Shown one piece after another: positions 15,573 through 26,128 of a DNA stretch of 64,000 nucleotides. The notes under the pieces were generated by a model. It ran no database searches. It saw only the letters and a program-made list of their open reading frames with translations, and was not told where the DNA came from. This DNA is from Opitutales bacterium (GTDB lineage Bacteria; Verrucomicrobiota; Verrucomicrobiia; Opitutales; Oceanipulchritudinaceae): positions 124,001-188,000 of the forward strand of contig JAFIGG010000001.1 of NCBI GenBank assembly GCA_020831485.1, written 5' to 3'. The translations under genes were made by a program, and so were the position numbers. Positions within the stretch are counted from its first letter, which is position 1, and every line of letters starts with the position of its first letter.

Positions 15573-17321
15573 TTAGCTGTCAGTTTTGGTCTCCAGTGAG
15601 CGGATATCCTGGAGCATACGTTTCTTCATTTCTGCGGGCAGACCTTTCAGGCCAGCGTATTCAATCCACCCATTGGCAACGCCGATACCGGTTCCCAGCT
15701 TGCGCGAAAGGTCAATCTGCGCATCCCAGAAGCGGCACTGCTGCCAATTACAGGGCAGCCAGGGCTTGTTCGAAAGCGCAGCCAGGTAGCGAATCGGAGG
15801 ATCCCGGTAACGCTCATCCCCAAGCAAACTGTCATAAGCGTGGTCCCCCCCTTCTCCATCGCACCAAAGGACAAATGAGCCCAGTGCACAATCCGAAGAG
15901 AACACGGCTTTGTCTTCGCCTTTGGCCCGAACAATTTCACGTAACTTTTTGAGGAACTCGATCATTCCGGTGGACATGGCTTCCGGCTTTCCATTGCGGT
16001 AATCATAACCAAGGCCTGCAAAGGTTTCATCAATGACTAAAGCGTCCGGATTCAAAACATCCATAATCGAGGCCGCATGTTTCAAGAGGTGCTCTCGCCA
16101 GAGCGGATTCGCCATCGACATTGACACGGTTTGACCGGGGACATCGGGCCCGTTCCAGGAATACGGGAAGGGCCGACCATTCACATCCAACCGCATCGCC
16201 GGTTCAATTTCTGCAAAATTCAACGCCTTGCGGTCGCACAGACTTGTATGGAGATAGATATTTGCCCGTGCACCCTGCTTGCGAGTCAACTCGATACGTC
16301 TGCGCAATTCATCGATCGACATGCTAAATCCTCCCATGTGATCATTGCTCATAGCATCCCAACTGCTGCGTCCGGGGACCAGATAATCCCCCATGCACGG
16401 GTAGTATCCATGCTGAGTCGCCATGCCAACCTTGAACTCCGAAAACAGCTCGGCATTCTGTGGGTAGCCCATGCCCCGTTTTCCATCCGGAAACCCCGGC
16501 GAAAGGAAGTCGTAATAGTGCACCCTCACCGCCTTGGTCCATTCAACTGACTTGGCTGCATCGGAGCAGTGAATGCGGTGAAAAGCCTCCCAGGAGGACT
16601 CAATGCGCTCCTCGCTTACAGCAAGAAACATTTCAAGATGGACCTCCTGGTTTCGGGCCAGACTTACCAGCGTCTGCGCCGAAAACTCCATTTTTCCCCG
16701 TACATCACCCGCGCAGCCAAAGCGCCATCCCAACTCTGGACTGCCAAAAAGGCTGATATGGACCGGCGAAACCGGTTGAAACCACTGCATTAGAGGAATC
16801 AACAATGTCGCGCGGCTGGTCAACTCATCAAAAGAACTGAGGGTCGGCTCCCTATAGTGCCCGACAAAGCCTTTGCCACCCTGTCCAGGCATTCCCAGAT
16901 CCAGCAGACAGGAAGCAATCTGCTCCGTCCCCAGATCCGTTAAGGTCGGATGCGACATCAAACCTTGCGCGGTCAGTGGAAGGTGCAGACGTGTCGTCCC
17001 GTAGGCCCCGGATGGCTGGGCACTGCTGACAAAACGAACGCGAAAGTCCTCCAGACGATCTCCCGACTGCCGGAGAGTCACCCGCAGGCGTAAAACGCCA
17101 CCCTCCAGAAGCTCCTGCTTTGAGTGCACAACCAGCGCGTCAGAGCACTCGGCCCCTCCCCGGTCAAAGACCTTGACACCCAACAACCCCGCACCACCTC
17201 GCTGAACCAGCGGGATGCCCCCAACAACCGCATTCGAGCGAAGTGAATCACTTTCATTAAGAGACCAATCAACTTTCATAAAGCTTTGTGATAATGCCAT
17301 TCCAGACGGAATCAAACACAT
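15573..17321 (-). CDS. Unclassified glycosidase-like TIM-barrel protein
   Basis: A protein of up to 582 residues that I cannot place in a named GH family. The N-terminal ~270 residues are beta-rich. The C-terminal half reads as an alpha-amylase/GH-D-like barrel: RANIYLHTSLCDRKALNF, DALVIDETFAGLGYD (candidate nucleophile Asp) and AVFSSDCALGSFVLWCDGEG (candidate second acid). No signal peptide is evident. ATGs at 17321, 17300 and 17279 are in frame and none has a good ribosome binding site; MKVDWSLNE at 17279 looks like a natural start. It is the first gene of the leftward operon, divergent from the enolase-superfamily gene, and so is probably a cytoplasmic hydrolase of an imported oligosaccharide. 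Confidence 0.6.
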   Translation of the reverse strand: MCLIPSGMALSQSFMKVDWSLNESDSLRSNAVVGGIPLVQRGGAGLLGVKVFDRGGAECSDALVVHSKQELLEGGVLRLRVTLRQSGDRLEDFRVRFVSSAQPSGAYGTTRLHLPLTAQGLMSHPTLTDLGTEQIASCLLDLGMPGQGGKGFVGHYREPTLSSFDELTSRATLLIPLMQWFQPVSPVHISLFGSPELGWRFGCAGDVRGKMEFSAQTLVSLARNQEVHLEMFLAVSEERIESSWEAFHRIHCSDAAKSVEWTKAVRVHYYDFLSPGFPDGKRGMGYPQNAELFSEFKVGMATQHGYYPCMGDYLVPGRSSWDAMSNDHMGGFSMSIDELRRRIELTRKQGARANIYLHTSLCDRKALNFAEIEPAMRLDVNGRPFPYSWNGPDVPGQTVSMSMANPLWREHLLKHAASIMDVLNPDALVIDETFAGLGYDYRNGKPEAMSTGMIEFLKKLREIVRAKGEDKAVFSSDCALGSFVLWCDGEGGDHAYDSLLGDERYRDPPIRYLAALSNKPWLPCNWQQCRFWDAQIDLSRKLGTGIGVANGWIEYAGLKGLPAEMKKRMLQDIRSLETKTDS

Positions 17322-17405
17322 AATAACATTATTTAAACACCGACAAACATTAATCTTGCATCCAATCTTTTACGGGTGTTACACATAGACTCGCCCGCCT
17401 TAGCT

Positions 17406-18542
17406 ATGAAAATTGACAGCTTGAAAATCGCCCATCTCGGAGGACCTTCAACATGCCTAAAAATTGAAACCGACACAGGGGTCTATGGCCTTGGAGAGCC
17501 ATCCGTTGAAACTTCGGTGGAAAGCGTGATCAAACTCGTTCAGTTAATTGGCGAGGAGTACCTGATCGGAAAGGATCCCTTCGAAATAGAAAAGCACCGT
17601 CGCACAATCCAGGATGCCCTTTGGTACCATGCGGATTTCACTGCCCGCGCCGTGCTGACCGGTATTGAAAACGCGCTGCTGGACCTTAAGGCACGCAGCC
17701 TTAACATCCCGCTTTATGAGCTTCTGGGAGGCGCGGTTCGCGACGAGGTACGCATTTACAAATGGATAGGAGCAGCTGATAGATCCAACCTTGTGGAACA
17801 GGCCACAGCCCGTGTGTCCGAAGGCATCAAAGCCATAAAGTTCAGCCCAACAAGCAACCGGCCGGCCCGTTTCCCCCAGGTTATTGACGAGGTCGAAGCA
17901 ATTGTATCCAGCGTGCGAAATGCAATTGGGCCAGCGGTCGACATTATGCTCGATCCTGCTTCCCGCTGGAAACTATCCGAAGCACGCGAGATACTGAAGG
18001 TCATTGAGCCCTACCGAATCCTTTTCGCCGAAGACTTCATTGCCGAGCTGGATGTTCTGAGCCAGGAAAAGCTTTCAGCGGCCACCTCCACACCCATCGC
18101 ACTGGGCGACCGCCTGATTGGTTTCAAGGACTTCGGACCACTGATAGCCCGTCAGGCAGTCGGCGTCATTCAGCCGGATATTTGCCATTCGGGCGGCCTT
18201 TTAGAACTCAAGGCGATCGCTCGCTATGCCGAACAGTTTGGCATCCGGGTCGCTCCCCACAATCCACAAGGCATCATCGCGACCGCGACAGCGATCCACT
18301 TCGACCTTACCGTTCCGAATTTCCTGATACAGGAAATCGCAGGAAGTGACTTTTTTGGGGCGTGGTCCAACAAGGATTTGATGCGAGCTCCGGAATATCA
18401 GATAAGTGAGGGCCACATCGCTCGACCCAGCCTTCCCGGAATCGGAGTTGAGGTGTCCGATGTCGTTTTCTCAGAGGACTTCAAGGCTCCACCGGCTCCC
18501 CGCTTCTGGGATCGAGACGACTTTCATGTTCCCGAATGGTAA
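17406..18542 (+). CDS. Mandelate racemase/muconate lactonizing enzyme family dehydratase
   Basis: A 378-residue enolase-superfamily protein. An N-terminal capping domain is followed by a barrel with GIKAIKFSP (the second-strand K-x-S in place of K-x-K, similar to galactonate-dehydratase relatives), metal ligands Asp in IMLDPAS, Glu in FAEDF and Asp in LGDR, and a His in APHNPQG. Members dehydrate sugar acids to 2-keto-3-deoxy acids. The His of the D-x-H motif used by D-galactonate dehydratase is not seen, so the substrate is unclear. ATG 17406 (MKIDSLK) is preferred to a GTG at 17376. It overlaps the transporter fusion gene by 7 bases, so dehydratase and importer are one operon. Confidence 0.82.
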   Translation: MKIDSLKIAHLGGPSTCLKIETDTGVYGLGEPSVETSVESVIKLVQLIGEEYLIGKDPFEIEKHRRTIQDALWYHADFTARAVLTGIENALLDLKARSLNIPLYELLGGAVRDEVRIYKWIGAADRSNLVEQATARVSEGIKAIKFSPTSNRPARFPQVIDEVEAIVSSVRNAIGPAVDIMLDPASRWKLSEAREILKVIEPYRILFAEDFIAELDVLSQEKLSAATSTPIALGDRLIGFKDFGPLIARQAVGVIQPDICHSGGLLELKAIARYAEQFGIRVAPHNPQGIIATATAIHFDLTVPNFLIQEIAGSDFFGAWSNKDLMRAPEYQISEGHIARPSLPGIGVEVSDVVFSEDFKAPPAPRFWDRDDFHVPEW

Positions 18543-21500
18543 CCGCCAACACCCGCACGACTTTGATTCAATGGCAAAAATGCTTTCGAGCCCTGCGGAA
18601 ATGGGCTCTCTACATCCTGATTCCGCTGATCACCATTCAGTGCCTGGCGCTTATCCTGCGCACCGAACTTTCAGACGAGCCACACTCCTACCCCCAAGAG
18701 CTGCTCGACTACCTGGATGACGCACGTCAGTTGCGGGGCCTTCCAGAGGAACTCCCACGCTTTCACATTCCGGTCGATTACGCTGACAGCGAAAGCAGTG
18801 ATTGGTTTCCCAGAGGGCAATCGCCGATTTTCCAAGCCATGGTTGAAGACGGTCTCTTGCCTGAAGTGCATTTACGCACAGGGCCGGAACCCATGGTTCT
18901 GGAGGGTCCGGATGGCATCGGCAACTACGGGGGCACTTGGTTCCGAATCGCGACCAACCCGAGCACCATTCGTTCTGTGCTTGAATGGCGACTCGGCGGG
19001 TTTTCGCTGGTTCGCTGGTCCCCAAAAGGCGAGCCCGTTGTGCCTCATATTGCCAGGGATTGGAGCGCGAACGAGGACGCCACCGAATGGACATTCTACT
19101 TGAGGGAAGGCATTCGCTGGTCCGACGGGCACCCTTTCACCGCTGACGACATCCTCTATTGGTGGCAGGACGAAGTAATGAATCAGCGAATCCGCGGACT
19201 GGCAGCGACCCCTCCGGATTTCATGGTAATCAACGGCCTTGAAGGCCGGATTGAAAAAGTCGACCGCTATACGGTTCGCTTTGTGTTCCCTCTACCCAAT
19301 CCGCTCTTCGTCGAACGCCTCGCGGGCACCTACGTCCGTCCGTTCAGTCCCCGTCACTTCCTGAAACCCTACCATCCCGATTACGGCGATCCGGATTTCA
19401 TGGAGGATGCCCGCCGAGCGCGTGGTTACGGCAATATTGAGCAGCACTACCAATTCCTTCAGGCCCCATCAAGCCTGATACCTGAAATGCCCACGATGAG
19501 CCCCTGGGTGTACCGCTCGTACAGCAGTTCGGGACCCTTCACTTTTATCCGCAACCCCTACTACTGGGCGGTCGACAGCCAGGGCAACCAATTGCCCTAC
19601 ATCGATCGGGTCTTTGTTGAAATCAAATCCCGCGAACTGATTCCCATCGCCGCCTCAAATGGAGAAATCACCTTTCAGTTTCGCTATTTGAGCCATGAGG
19701 ATTATCCCCAACTCATGACCCACAGGGACCGCGGAGACTACGAGGTCCTGCACTGGGTCCCTGGCTACGGCTCGGAATGGACTATCTGGCCGAACCTCAA
19801 CCGGAGGATTGAGCCGGACGACCCATCGACAAAAAAACGCCACGAGCTGCTCAACACCCGTGATTTTCGCCGGGCACTGTCCATCAGCCTCAATCGGCAG
19901 GAAATTATTAATAATTACTACGGTGGCGTCGGTCAACCCGCACAACTGGCACCGCCACGCTATTCGCAATTTTTCCGGCCCTCCCTGCAGACCCGGCACA
20001 CGGAGTTCAATCCAGATGAAGCCCGGAAGATTCTGGACCAGCTGGGACTCGATCAAAGGGATGCAGAGGGATTCCGGACGTTCCCGGATGGTTCAATGAT
20101 GACCTGGTTCATCAACTACATGGATTTCACCGGCGCGGGTCCCGTCGAATTGATCGCCGAATACTGGCGGGATGTTGGATTGAGAGTCATTCCGAGGGAG
20201 CGCGCACGCAATCTGTATGCAATCGAAAGCTCATCGGATCAGCATGACTTCTCCGTAATGGGAGGTGCGTCCGAATTCAACCCACTGCTCGAACCCAGGA
20301 GTTTTGTCCCGGTGCACAGCGCTAGTTTGTTCGCTCCTCGCTATGGCCGCTGGTACGCAGGCGGAGGCATGCACGGCAACCCGGATGCGCTGCGGGCCGG
20401 AAGGCCTCCACCGGAAGATCACCCGCTGCGGGAGAGCATGGAGGTGTTGAACCGGGCCAGTCTGACACTCGATCAAGGGGAACGGATCCAGATCTTTGAG
20501 CGAGCCCTGGAGATTGCCGAAGAAGAAATCCTCTCCTTCAGCATTGCCACCGCACCACCCATGCCGGTAGTCACCGACCGCAACCTGCGCAACGTTCCCG
20601 CTACAGCCCTGGTCGATTTTCGGCTTGCGTCGCCCTCCAACACGGCACCAGAGCTCTATTATTTTGAGCAACCGATTCATGGCCGGGGAATTGCCGAACA
20701 GATTCGAGAGGATACCCTCAGCCCGAAGCGGTCGCCAAGAGTTGAGCAAATTGCTTCAGCAGCGGACGGGTCTACTTCCAAATGGCGCCCCTTTCTTCAT
20801 TTCCTATGGATCGGCGGGCTGATTGGTGGAACCCTCGTGACCGCTATTCGGTTTCCTTTCATCGGTCGTCGATTATTGATCATGCTGCCGACCCTGGGGG
20901 TTATTTCATTCGCCTGCTTTGCCATCATTCAGATGCCGCCCGGCAATTACGTCGAAACCCAGATCCTGATGCTGCAGATGCAGGGTGCCCCAACCTCTGA
21001 AGATGAAGTGGCCCACCTGCGGGAACTCTACCACCTGGACGAACCTTTTCTCCAGCAATACGCACGCTGGGTGGGTTTGTATTGGTTCACCTCATTCTCA
21101 GCAGAAGACACCGGCTTGTTGCAGGGCGACCTCGGTCGCTCAATGGAGCATGGAGTATCCGTCAATCAACTAGTGGGAGACCGGATTCTCCTGACACTGC
21201 TGATATCCATTGGAACGATTTTGTTTACCTGGATTGTAGCTTTACCCATTGGCATCTATTCAGCGCTTCGACCCTATTCGCTCGGAGACTATGTAGCCAC
21301 ACTCATTGGGTTTATTGGCATGTGCATTCCCAATTTCCTGCTCGCATTGCTGGTGATCTACTGGAGTAACCATTTTCTGGGCATACAGGTAACGGGACTG
21401 TTTTCCTCTGAATACGCTGCACAACCCTTCTGGAACCTGGCTAAGGTTTGGGACTTCCTCAAACACGTCTGGGTTCCAGTGCTGGTGCTGGGCATTACCG

Positions 21501-21880
21501 GAACGGCCGGCATGATTCGTGTCATGCGGGGCAACCTGATGGATGAGCTGCGCAAGCCCTACGTCACCACGGCCCGGGCAAAAGGCGTGCGACCAATGAA
21601 ACTGGTTCTCAAATACCCGGTCCGCATCGCTCTCAACCCGTTTATTTCCGGCATCGGAATGATTTTTCCACACATTATTTCAGGCGGTGCAATCGTCTCC
21701 ATCGTATTGAGCCTGCCCACCGTAGGACCCATGATGCTGACCGCGCTGATGACTGAAGACATCTATTTCGCCGGCTCACTTCTAATGATCCTCGGCTTCC
21801 TGGGAGTGATCGGAACACTTGTCAGTGACCTGCTTCTCATGTGGCTGGATCCACGCATCCGCATGGAAGGTAAATCTTGA
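18536..21880 (+). CDS. ABC transporter family-5 binding protein fused to DppB/OppB-type permease
   Basis: A 1114-residue natural fusion. An N-terminal anchor (about 20-42, WALYILIPLITIQCLALIL) leads into a periplasmic family-5 solute-binding domain (about 110-700) with WTFYLREGIRWSDGHPFTADD and RNPYYWAVDSQGNQLPYID. An extra transmembrane helix (about 750-770) returns the chain to the cytoplasm. From about 776 a complete DppB/OppB permease follows (RRLLIMLPTLGVISF, GDLGRSM, RVMRGNLMDELRKPYVTTARAKG with the EAA loop). Binding protein and permease are normally separate. The topology is self-consistent, and no stop or frameshift lies between them. The other importer parts follow directly. Family-5 systems move peptides or oligosaccharides; the dehydratase next door suggests oligosaccharides here. 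Confidence 0.88.
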   Translation: MVTANTRTTLIQWQKCFRALRKWALYILIPLITIQCLALILRTELSDEPHSYPQELLDYLDDARQLRGLPEELPRFHIPVDYADSESSDWFPRGQSPIFQAMVEDGLLPEVHLRTGPEPMVLEGPDGIGNYGGTWFRIATNPSTIRSVLEWRLGGFSLVRWSPKGEPVVPHIARDWSANEDATEWTFYLREGIRWSDGHPFTADDILYWWQDEVMNQRIRGLAATPPDFMVINGLEGRIEKVDRYTVRFVFPLPNPLFVERLAGTYVRPFSPRHFLKPYHPDYGDPDFMEDARRARGYGNIEQHYQFLQAPSSLIPEMPTMSPWVYRSYSSSGPFTFIRNPYYWAVDSQGNQLPYIDRVFVEIKSRELIPIAASNGEITFQFRYLSHEDYPQLMTHRDRGDYEVLHWVPGYGSEWTIWPNLNRRIEPDDPSTKKRHELLNTRDFRRALSISLNRQEIINNYYGGVGQPAQLAPPRYSQFFRPSLQTRHTEFNPDEARKILDQLGLDQRDAEGFRTFPDGSMMTWFINYMDFTGAGPVELIAEYWRDVGLRVIPRERARNLYAIESSSDQHDFSVMGGASEFNPLLEPRSFVPVHSASLFAPRYGRWYAGGGMHGNPDALRAGRPPPEDHPLRESMEVLNRASLTLDQGERIQIFERALEIAEEEILSFSIATAPPMPVVTDRNLRNVPATALVDFRLASPSNTAPELYYFEQPIHGRGIAEQIREDTLSPKRSPRVEQIASAADGSTSKWRPFLHFLWIGGLIGGTLVTAIRFPFIGRRLLIMLPTLGVISFACFAIIQMPPGNYVETQILMLQMQGAPTSEDEVAHLRELYHLDEPFLQQYARWVGLYWFTSFSAEDTGLLQGDLGRSMEHGVSVNQLVGDRILLTLLISIGTILFTWIVALPIGIYSALRPYSLGDYVATLIGFIGMCIPNFLLALLVIYWSNHFLGIQVTGLFSSEYAAQPFWNLAKVWDFLKHVWVPVLVLGITGTAGMIRVMRGNLMDELRKPYVTTARAKGVRPMKLVLKYPVRIALNPFISGIGMIFPHIISGGAIVSIVLSLPTVGPMMLTALMTEDIYFAGSLLMILGFLGVIGTLVSDLLLMWLDPRIRMEGKS

Positions 21881-23013
21881 GCGTTATGGATCAGGACATG
21901 CTTCAATCATCGGAAAAGGCGACCCAGAGTCAATGGGCACTCATTCGGCGGCGTTTCTTCCGCCACAAACTGGGCGTCATTTCCCTGGCAACACTGATCA
22001 TATTGTATGTCGTTGCAGTGTTTGCAGAATTTTTCTCACCCTACCCGCCGGGGCATCGCAACCCGGATACACCGTATGCCCCTCCACAGACCGTTCGATT
22101 CTCCTTCGAACATGGCTTGCACGCCAAAGCCCAGGTTCCCAACATTGATCCGGTAACGCTCAATCATTACTACACAATCAGCGACGAGGTGGTCCCGCTG
22201 GGCTTCTTTGTGCGCGGTGAACCCTACCGCCTATGGGGGCTTTTCGAATGGGACCGGCGCTTTTTCGGTCCGGTAAATTCCGGTAATGGTGACGGGGAAT
22301 CAACACTGGATGCAGGCCTCAACACTTTCTTCTGGCTTGGGTCCGACAAGTTTGGCCGCGATCAGCTCAGTCGTTTGATCGCCGGTTCACGCATCAGCCT
22401 GTCCGTTGGCATGCTGTCGATTTTAGCGACCTTTCTGCTGGGAATCAGCATCGGAGGTATCTCCGGCTACCTTGGAGGGCGGGTGGACAACCTGATTCAG
22501 CGCATTATTGAAATCGTCAACGCTTTCCCGCAGCTTCCACTCTGGCTCGCCTTTGCAGCCGTATTGCCGGGACATTGGTCTTCACTGAGGATCTACTTCA
22601 TGATCACTCTGGTCCTCAGCCTTCTGAACTGGACAGGGCTGGCGCGGACCGTTCGCGGCAAGATCCTTGCGCTTCGAGAGGAGGATTACGCTGTCGCGGC
22701 ACGATTGCTGGGCGCTTCTCATTTCCGCATTCTATTCCGCCATTTGCTGCCCGGCTTCACGAGCCATATAATCGTCACACTGACCTTGAGTATCCCGGTG
22801 ATGATTCTCGGCGAGACGGCCTTGAGTTTCCTTGGCCTGGGATTACGCCCTCCCATCGTCAGCTGGGGCGTCATGCTTCAGGATTGCCTGAACATGGACC
22901 TTGTCGACGCATACCCATGGATCCTCGCACCGGTCTTTTTCATCATCATCACCGTGCTCTCGTTTAATTTCCTCGGCGACGCACTGCGCGATGCGGCCGA
23001 CCCATACCGTTAA
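21877..23013 (+). CDS. ABC transporter permease, DppC/OppC type
   Basis: A 378-residue inner-membrane permease. An N-terminal cytoplasmic stretch and TM1 (LGVISLATLIILYVVAVFAEFF) are followed by a long periplasmic insertion (about 50-140), then the BPD-transport core with GTDxxGRD-like GSDKFGRDQLSR and the EAA loop (LREEDYAVAARLLGASHFRI). It pairs with the permease half of the fusion protein. A TTG start at 21877 overlaps the upstream stop and sits 6 bases after GGAAGG; an ATG at 21886 is the alternative. It is the second membrane subunit of the importer operon. Confidence 0.9.
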   Translation: MSVMDQDMLQSSEKATQSQWALIRRRFFRHKLGVISLATLIILYVVAVFAEFFSPYPPGHRNPDTPYAPPQTVRFSFEHGLHAKAQVPNIDPVTLNHYYTISDEVVPLGFFVRGEPYRLWGLFEWDRRFFGPVNSGNGDGESTLDAGLNTFFWLGSDKFGRDQLSRLIAGSRISLSVGMLSILATFLLGISIGGISGYLGGRVDNLIQRIIEIVNAFPQLPLWLAFAAVLPGHWSSLRIYFMITLVLSLLNWTGLARTVRGKILALREEDYAVAARLLGASHFRILFRHLLPGFTSHIIVTLTLSIPVMILGETALSFLGLGLRPPIVSWGVMLQDCLNMDLVDAYPWILAPVFFIIITVLSFNFLGDALRDAADPYR

Positions 23014-23028
23014 GACAGGTCCAATCCA

Positions 23029-23976
23029 ATGCATGCAAACGTACTCGAAGTCGACCAGTTATCCGTTTCTTTTGATACAGACGATGGCCGCGTCGACGCG
23101 GTCAAAGAGGTTTCTTTTGTCATTCCCCGGGGCAAGTGCGTCGCCTTGGTCGGAGAATCCGGAAGCGGCAAATCCGTCACCAGCTTTTCACTGCTGCGAC
23201 TGATTCAGGATCCAGGCAAGATAACCGGCGGCCATATCCATATCTATCCGGGCGATGAACCTGCAATGGATATCGTTCAGTTGAAAGAAAATGACGAGCG
23301 TCTCTACCACCTTCGTGGAGGTTTGATAAGCATCATCTTTCAAGAGCCAATGACGGCCCTCAGCCCGGTCCACAGCATCGGCAATCAGATTACCGAGGCC
23401 ATACACCTGCACCGGGGCCTCAAAGGCAAACAAGCCGATGCGCTGGCAATAGAAATGTTGCGCCGCGTCGGGATCCCCTCTCCCGAGCAACGTCTGAAGC
23501 AGTACCCGCATGAGTTCTCCGGTGGCATGCGCCAGCGCGTGGTCATCGCGATGGCCCTGGCCTGCGAACCCGAATTGCTGATTGCTGACGAACCGACCAC
23601 CGCACTGGACGTCACCATTCAGGCACAGATCCTACGCCTAATCAAGAACCTGCAAAAGGAGACCGGAACCAGTGTGCTTTTCATTACTCATGACATCGGG
23701 GTCGTTGCTCAGGTGGCGGACGAGGTCTGCGTCATGTACAAGGGTCGGATTGTCGAATCCGGAACCGTGCGCGAAGTCCTTAAAAAACCCATTCACCCCT
23801 ACACAAAAGGCCTGTTGTCTGCAATCCCTGGACTCCATCAACCGGGCGAGCGCTTGCCGACAATTGATCAGGTGCTGGCGGGAAAAGACATCGCCACGCC
23901 GCACCCAATGGTAAGCCTTCCGGGCGGCCGCAAAGTCGCCTGGCCCGAAGCAGAAATACCCGCTGAATACCGATGA
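23029..23976 (+). CDS. ABC transporter ATP-binding protein, DppD/OppD type
   Basis: A 315-residue ATPase. Walker A GESGSGKS at about 42-49, Q-loop [11 protein letters not shown], signature FSGGMRQR, Walker [13 protein letters not shown] and switch His in FITHDIG are all intact. The C-terminal extension ([21 protein letters not shown]) is that of oligopeptide/dipeptide-type ATPases, which often carry an iron-sulfur Cys cluster; those cysteines are not evident here. It powers the importer together with the following DppF-type ATPase, whose ATG overlaps its stop by 4 bases. Confidence 0.92.
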   Translation: MHANVLEVDQLSVSFDTDDGRVDAVKEVSFVIPRGKCVALVGESGSGKSVTSFSLLRLIQDPGKITGGHIHIYPGDEPAMDIVQLKENDERLYHLRGGLISIIFQEPMTALSPVHSIGNQITEAIHLHRGLKGKQADALAIEMLRRVGIPSPEQRLKQYPHEFSGGMRQRVVIAMALACEPELLIADEPTTALDVTIQAQILRLIKNLQKETGTSVLFITHDIGVVAQVADEVCVMYKGRIVESGTVREVLKKPIHPYTKGLLSAIPGLHQPGERLPTIDQVLAGKDIATPHPMVSLPGGRKVAWPEAEIPAEYR

Positions 23977-24902
23977 CCCCAGCCGATTCAAAACAGTCTG
24001 AGCGCCTTCCTTTGCTGGAAGTCAAAAACCTGTGCAAATTCTTCCCGCTCAAAAAAGGGCCCTGGTGGAAACCCAGGGCCGAACCCCTGCGTGCGGTCGA
24101 TGACATTTCGTTTACCCTCATGCCGGGCGAGACCTTGGGCATTGTCGGTGAATCCGGAAGCGGAAAAACAACCGCAGCGAGGTCCATTCTGAGAGCCATT
24201 GATCCGACCTCCGGAGAAGTCTGGTTCAACAGCGATCGCCTCGGCCCCATCGATCTCGCACAGTTGAGCCCGAAGGCGCTCAAGCCGCTGCGCCAGGAAA
24301 TGCAGATGGTGTTCCAGGACCCATTCTCGTCGCTGAACCCCCGCTTGACCGTTGGAGAAACCGTTGCCGAACCCCTGCAGATACATGGACTTGGACGGCG
24401 CGGAGAAATCCGCGACAAGGTCGTCGACATGCTCGAACGCGTCGGCCTACAAGCCGACCACTACCAACGCTACCCCCATGCCTTTTCCGGCGGTCAACGC
24501 CAGCGCATCGGAATTGCGCGCGCACTGGTCATGCGTCCGAAGCTCATCGTCGCGGATGAAGCCGTTTCCGCTCTCGACGTGAGCGTCCAGGCACAGGTGA
24601 TCAATCTGCTCAAGGATTTACAGGATTCGTTTAACCTGACCTACATCTTTGTCGCCCACGACCTATCCGTGGTACGCCATATCTGCAACCGTGTAGCCGT
24701 TATGTACCTCGGCAAGATCGTTGAATTCGGCCCGACCGAAAGTGTCTTCAACGATCCGCACCACCCCTACACGAAGGCTTTGCTCAGCGCCATTCCAATG
24801 CCCGATCCAGACATCCCACTCAATCCTGAGCTGAACGACGAAATCGGCGACCCCAGCCGATTTAAAGGTTTGAACGTGGAACCCTATTTTCACGCAAGCT
24901 GA
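23973..24902 (+). CDS. ABC transporter ATP-binding protein, DppF/OppF type
   Basis: A 309-residue ATPase with Walker [11 protein letters not shown]-loop [12 protein letters not shown], signature [15 protein letters not shown], Walker [15 protein letters not shown] (Ala in place of the common Pro after Glu) and switch His in FVAHDLS. The C-terminal [16 protein letters not shown] tail is typical of OppF/DppF. It is the last gene of the rightward importer operon (dehydratase, binding protein-permease fusion, permease, two ATPases) and ends tail-to-tail with the PHP gene, overlapping it by 13 bases. No terminator is visible at this junction. Confidence 0.92.
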   Translation: MTPADSKQSERLPLLEVKNLCKFFPLKKGPWWKPRAEPLRAVDDISFTLMPGETLGIVGESGSGKTTAARSILRAIDPTSGEVWFNSDRLGPIDLAQLSPKALKPLRQEMQMVFQDPFSSLNPRLTVGETVAEPLQIHGLGRRGEIRDKVVDMLERVGLQADHYQRYPHAFSGGQRQRIGIARALVMRPKLIVADEAVSALDVSVQAQVINLLKDLQDSFNLTYIFVAHDLSVVRHICNRVAVMYLGKIVEFGPTESVFNDPHHPYTKALLSAIPMPDPDIPLNPELNDEIGDPSRFKGLNVEPYFHAS

Positions 24903-26128
24903 CCGGGAATCACCGGCTGCATCCAGGCTCGCTCAATTTCTCCTTCCGAAGAATAATTGGATTTGAGTCGAGATGATAATACCTCGGCTCTCACATACAA
25001 TTCGTCGCCCTGAAATTCATAACGTGCCTCATGGCCTTCATACTCAGCAAGAACCTCTCCGATGTCTGAGGAATATATGCGAGTCCGGCCTGTTACAATC
25101 TGACTATCGGGCTGTCGAAAAGGCTCACTCGACGGGTCGTAACCTTTCCTCGTCCCAATAAAACGAATCCTGTAATCAACACCGGCTTCAGCCTCAACTG
25201 AAATAGTGTAATGACTGGCGTCTACACTGATCGAATTTATTGAAACGCCATTGCTTGCATAAAAATGTCCTTTGCGGATACTGTCTATAATCGTTTCAGA
25301 ACTCAGAGAACTACAGCTGACACAAATCCATCCACGCCCCGGACGTCCCACATCCGAGTCACTTGTTTCATAGTTATGGGTATCATCTACACCCGTTGCA
25401 TAGACCAGCCCCAATCCCAACTCAGCAATACGTTTCGTTAATACGATATCCCATACGCGGCCTACCTCCAAAACTCCATCCTCACTGCCGAAATTGACTG
25501 CTCCCCTGAATCCGTTGTAGACCTCGATCAGCTCCAGGTTTTCGACCGGGGCGATACCTTCTGCAGTTGTCGCGTTGCGAAAGTTTGGATGATTGAGCTG
25601 AGCAAGCGTTGGCCGGCCAAGATTCCTGGATGTCTTGTTCACAGCTTCAACGTTTTGCCTGATTGTCTCCTCAACGGAGCTTGCGCGTATCGGTTCTATA
25701 GGGCTTTGAACATTATACGCATTGATGTGGATGCTTGGATCGCTCTGGGTAATTTCCACGCCTTCCAAAAGCAAGAATCGATTTTTTTCCTCAAAAAGGC
25801 CTCTAAATTCGGCCAGAGATTTTAACCTCACCTCGATGTTTCCCTCATCATCGATTCTTTGTTCCACCCAGTCTCTTCCCAGTTTTTGACGGTATAGCTC
25901 GACCACTCCAAGCCCCCCTCCTCTCTGAGCAAAAGGATTCGTCTCCGGAGTGATCCAATTCTCTCCAGTCTGACACTTATTATGGTCTGTAAGGCACAGG
26001 AAATGGTACCCCAAATCCTTGTACACCTGAGTCACAATCTCCGGAAACTGGTCACCATCCGACAAAAGCGTGTGCGCGTGTATGTTTCCCTTCCACCAGG
26101 GACTCCGACTGCTGTTCCATATTTTCAT
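24890..26128 (-). CDS. PHP-domain phosphoesterase-like protein
   Basis: A protein of 412 residues from the ATG at 26128 (MKIWNSS). The PHP metal motif H-x-H appears as [14 protein letters not shown] near residue 15-28, with CLTDHN, LEGVEIT, LNHPNF and ATGVDDTHN later, the usual metal-binding order of PHP phosphoesterases. These act on phosphate esters or related substrates and are often found in carbohydrate clusters. No signal peptide is seen. The open frame continues upstream to 26329, but that part is translated from the GATCAAGA repeat and is not protein-like, so it is excluded. The gene is convergent with the importer operon. Confidence 0.8.
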   Translation of the reverse strand: MKIWNSSRSPWWKGNIHAHTLLSDGDQFPEIVTQVYKDLGYHFLCLTDHNKCQTGENWITPETNPFAQRGGGLGVVELYRQKLGRDWVEQRIDDEGNIEVRLKSLAEFRGLFEEKNRFLLLEGVEITQSDPSIHINAYNVQSPIEPIRASSVEETIRQNVEAVNKTSRNLGRPTLAQLNHPNFRNATTAEGIAPVENLELIEVYNGFRGAVNFGSEDGVLEVGRVWDIVLTKRIAELGLGLVYATGVDDTHNYETSDSDVGRPGRGWICVSCSSLSSETIIDSIRKGHFYASNGVSINSISVDASHYTISVEAEAGVDYRIRFIGTRKGYDPSSEPFRQPDSQIVTGRTRIYSSDIGEVLAEYEGHEARYEFQGDELYVRAEVLSSRLKSNYSSEGEIERAWMQPVIPGQLA

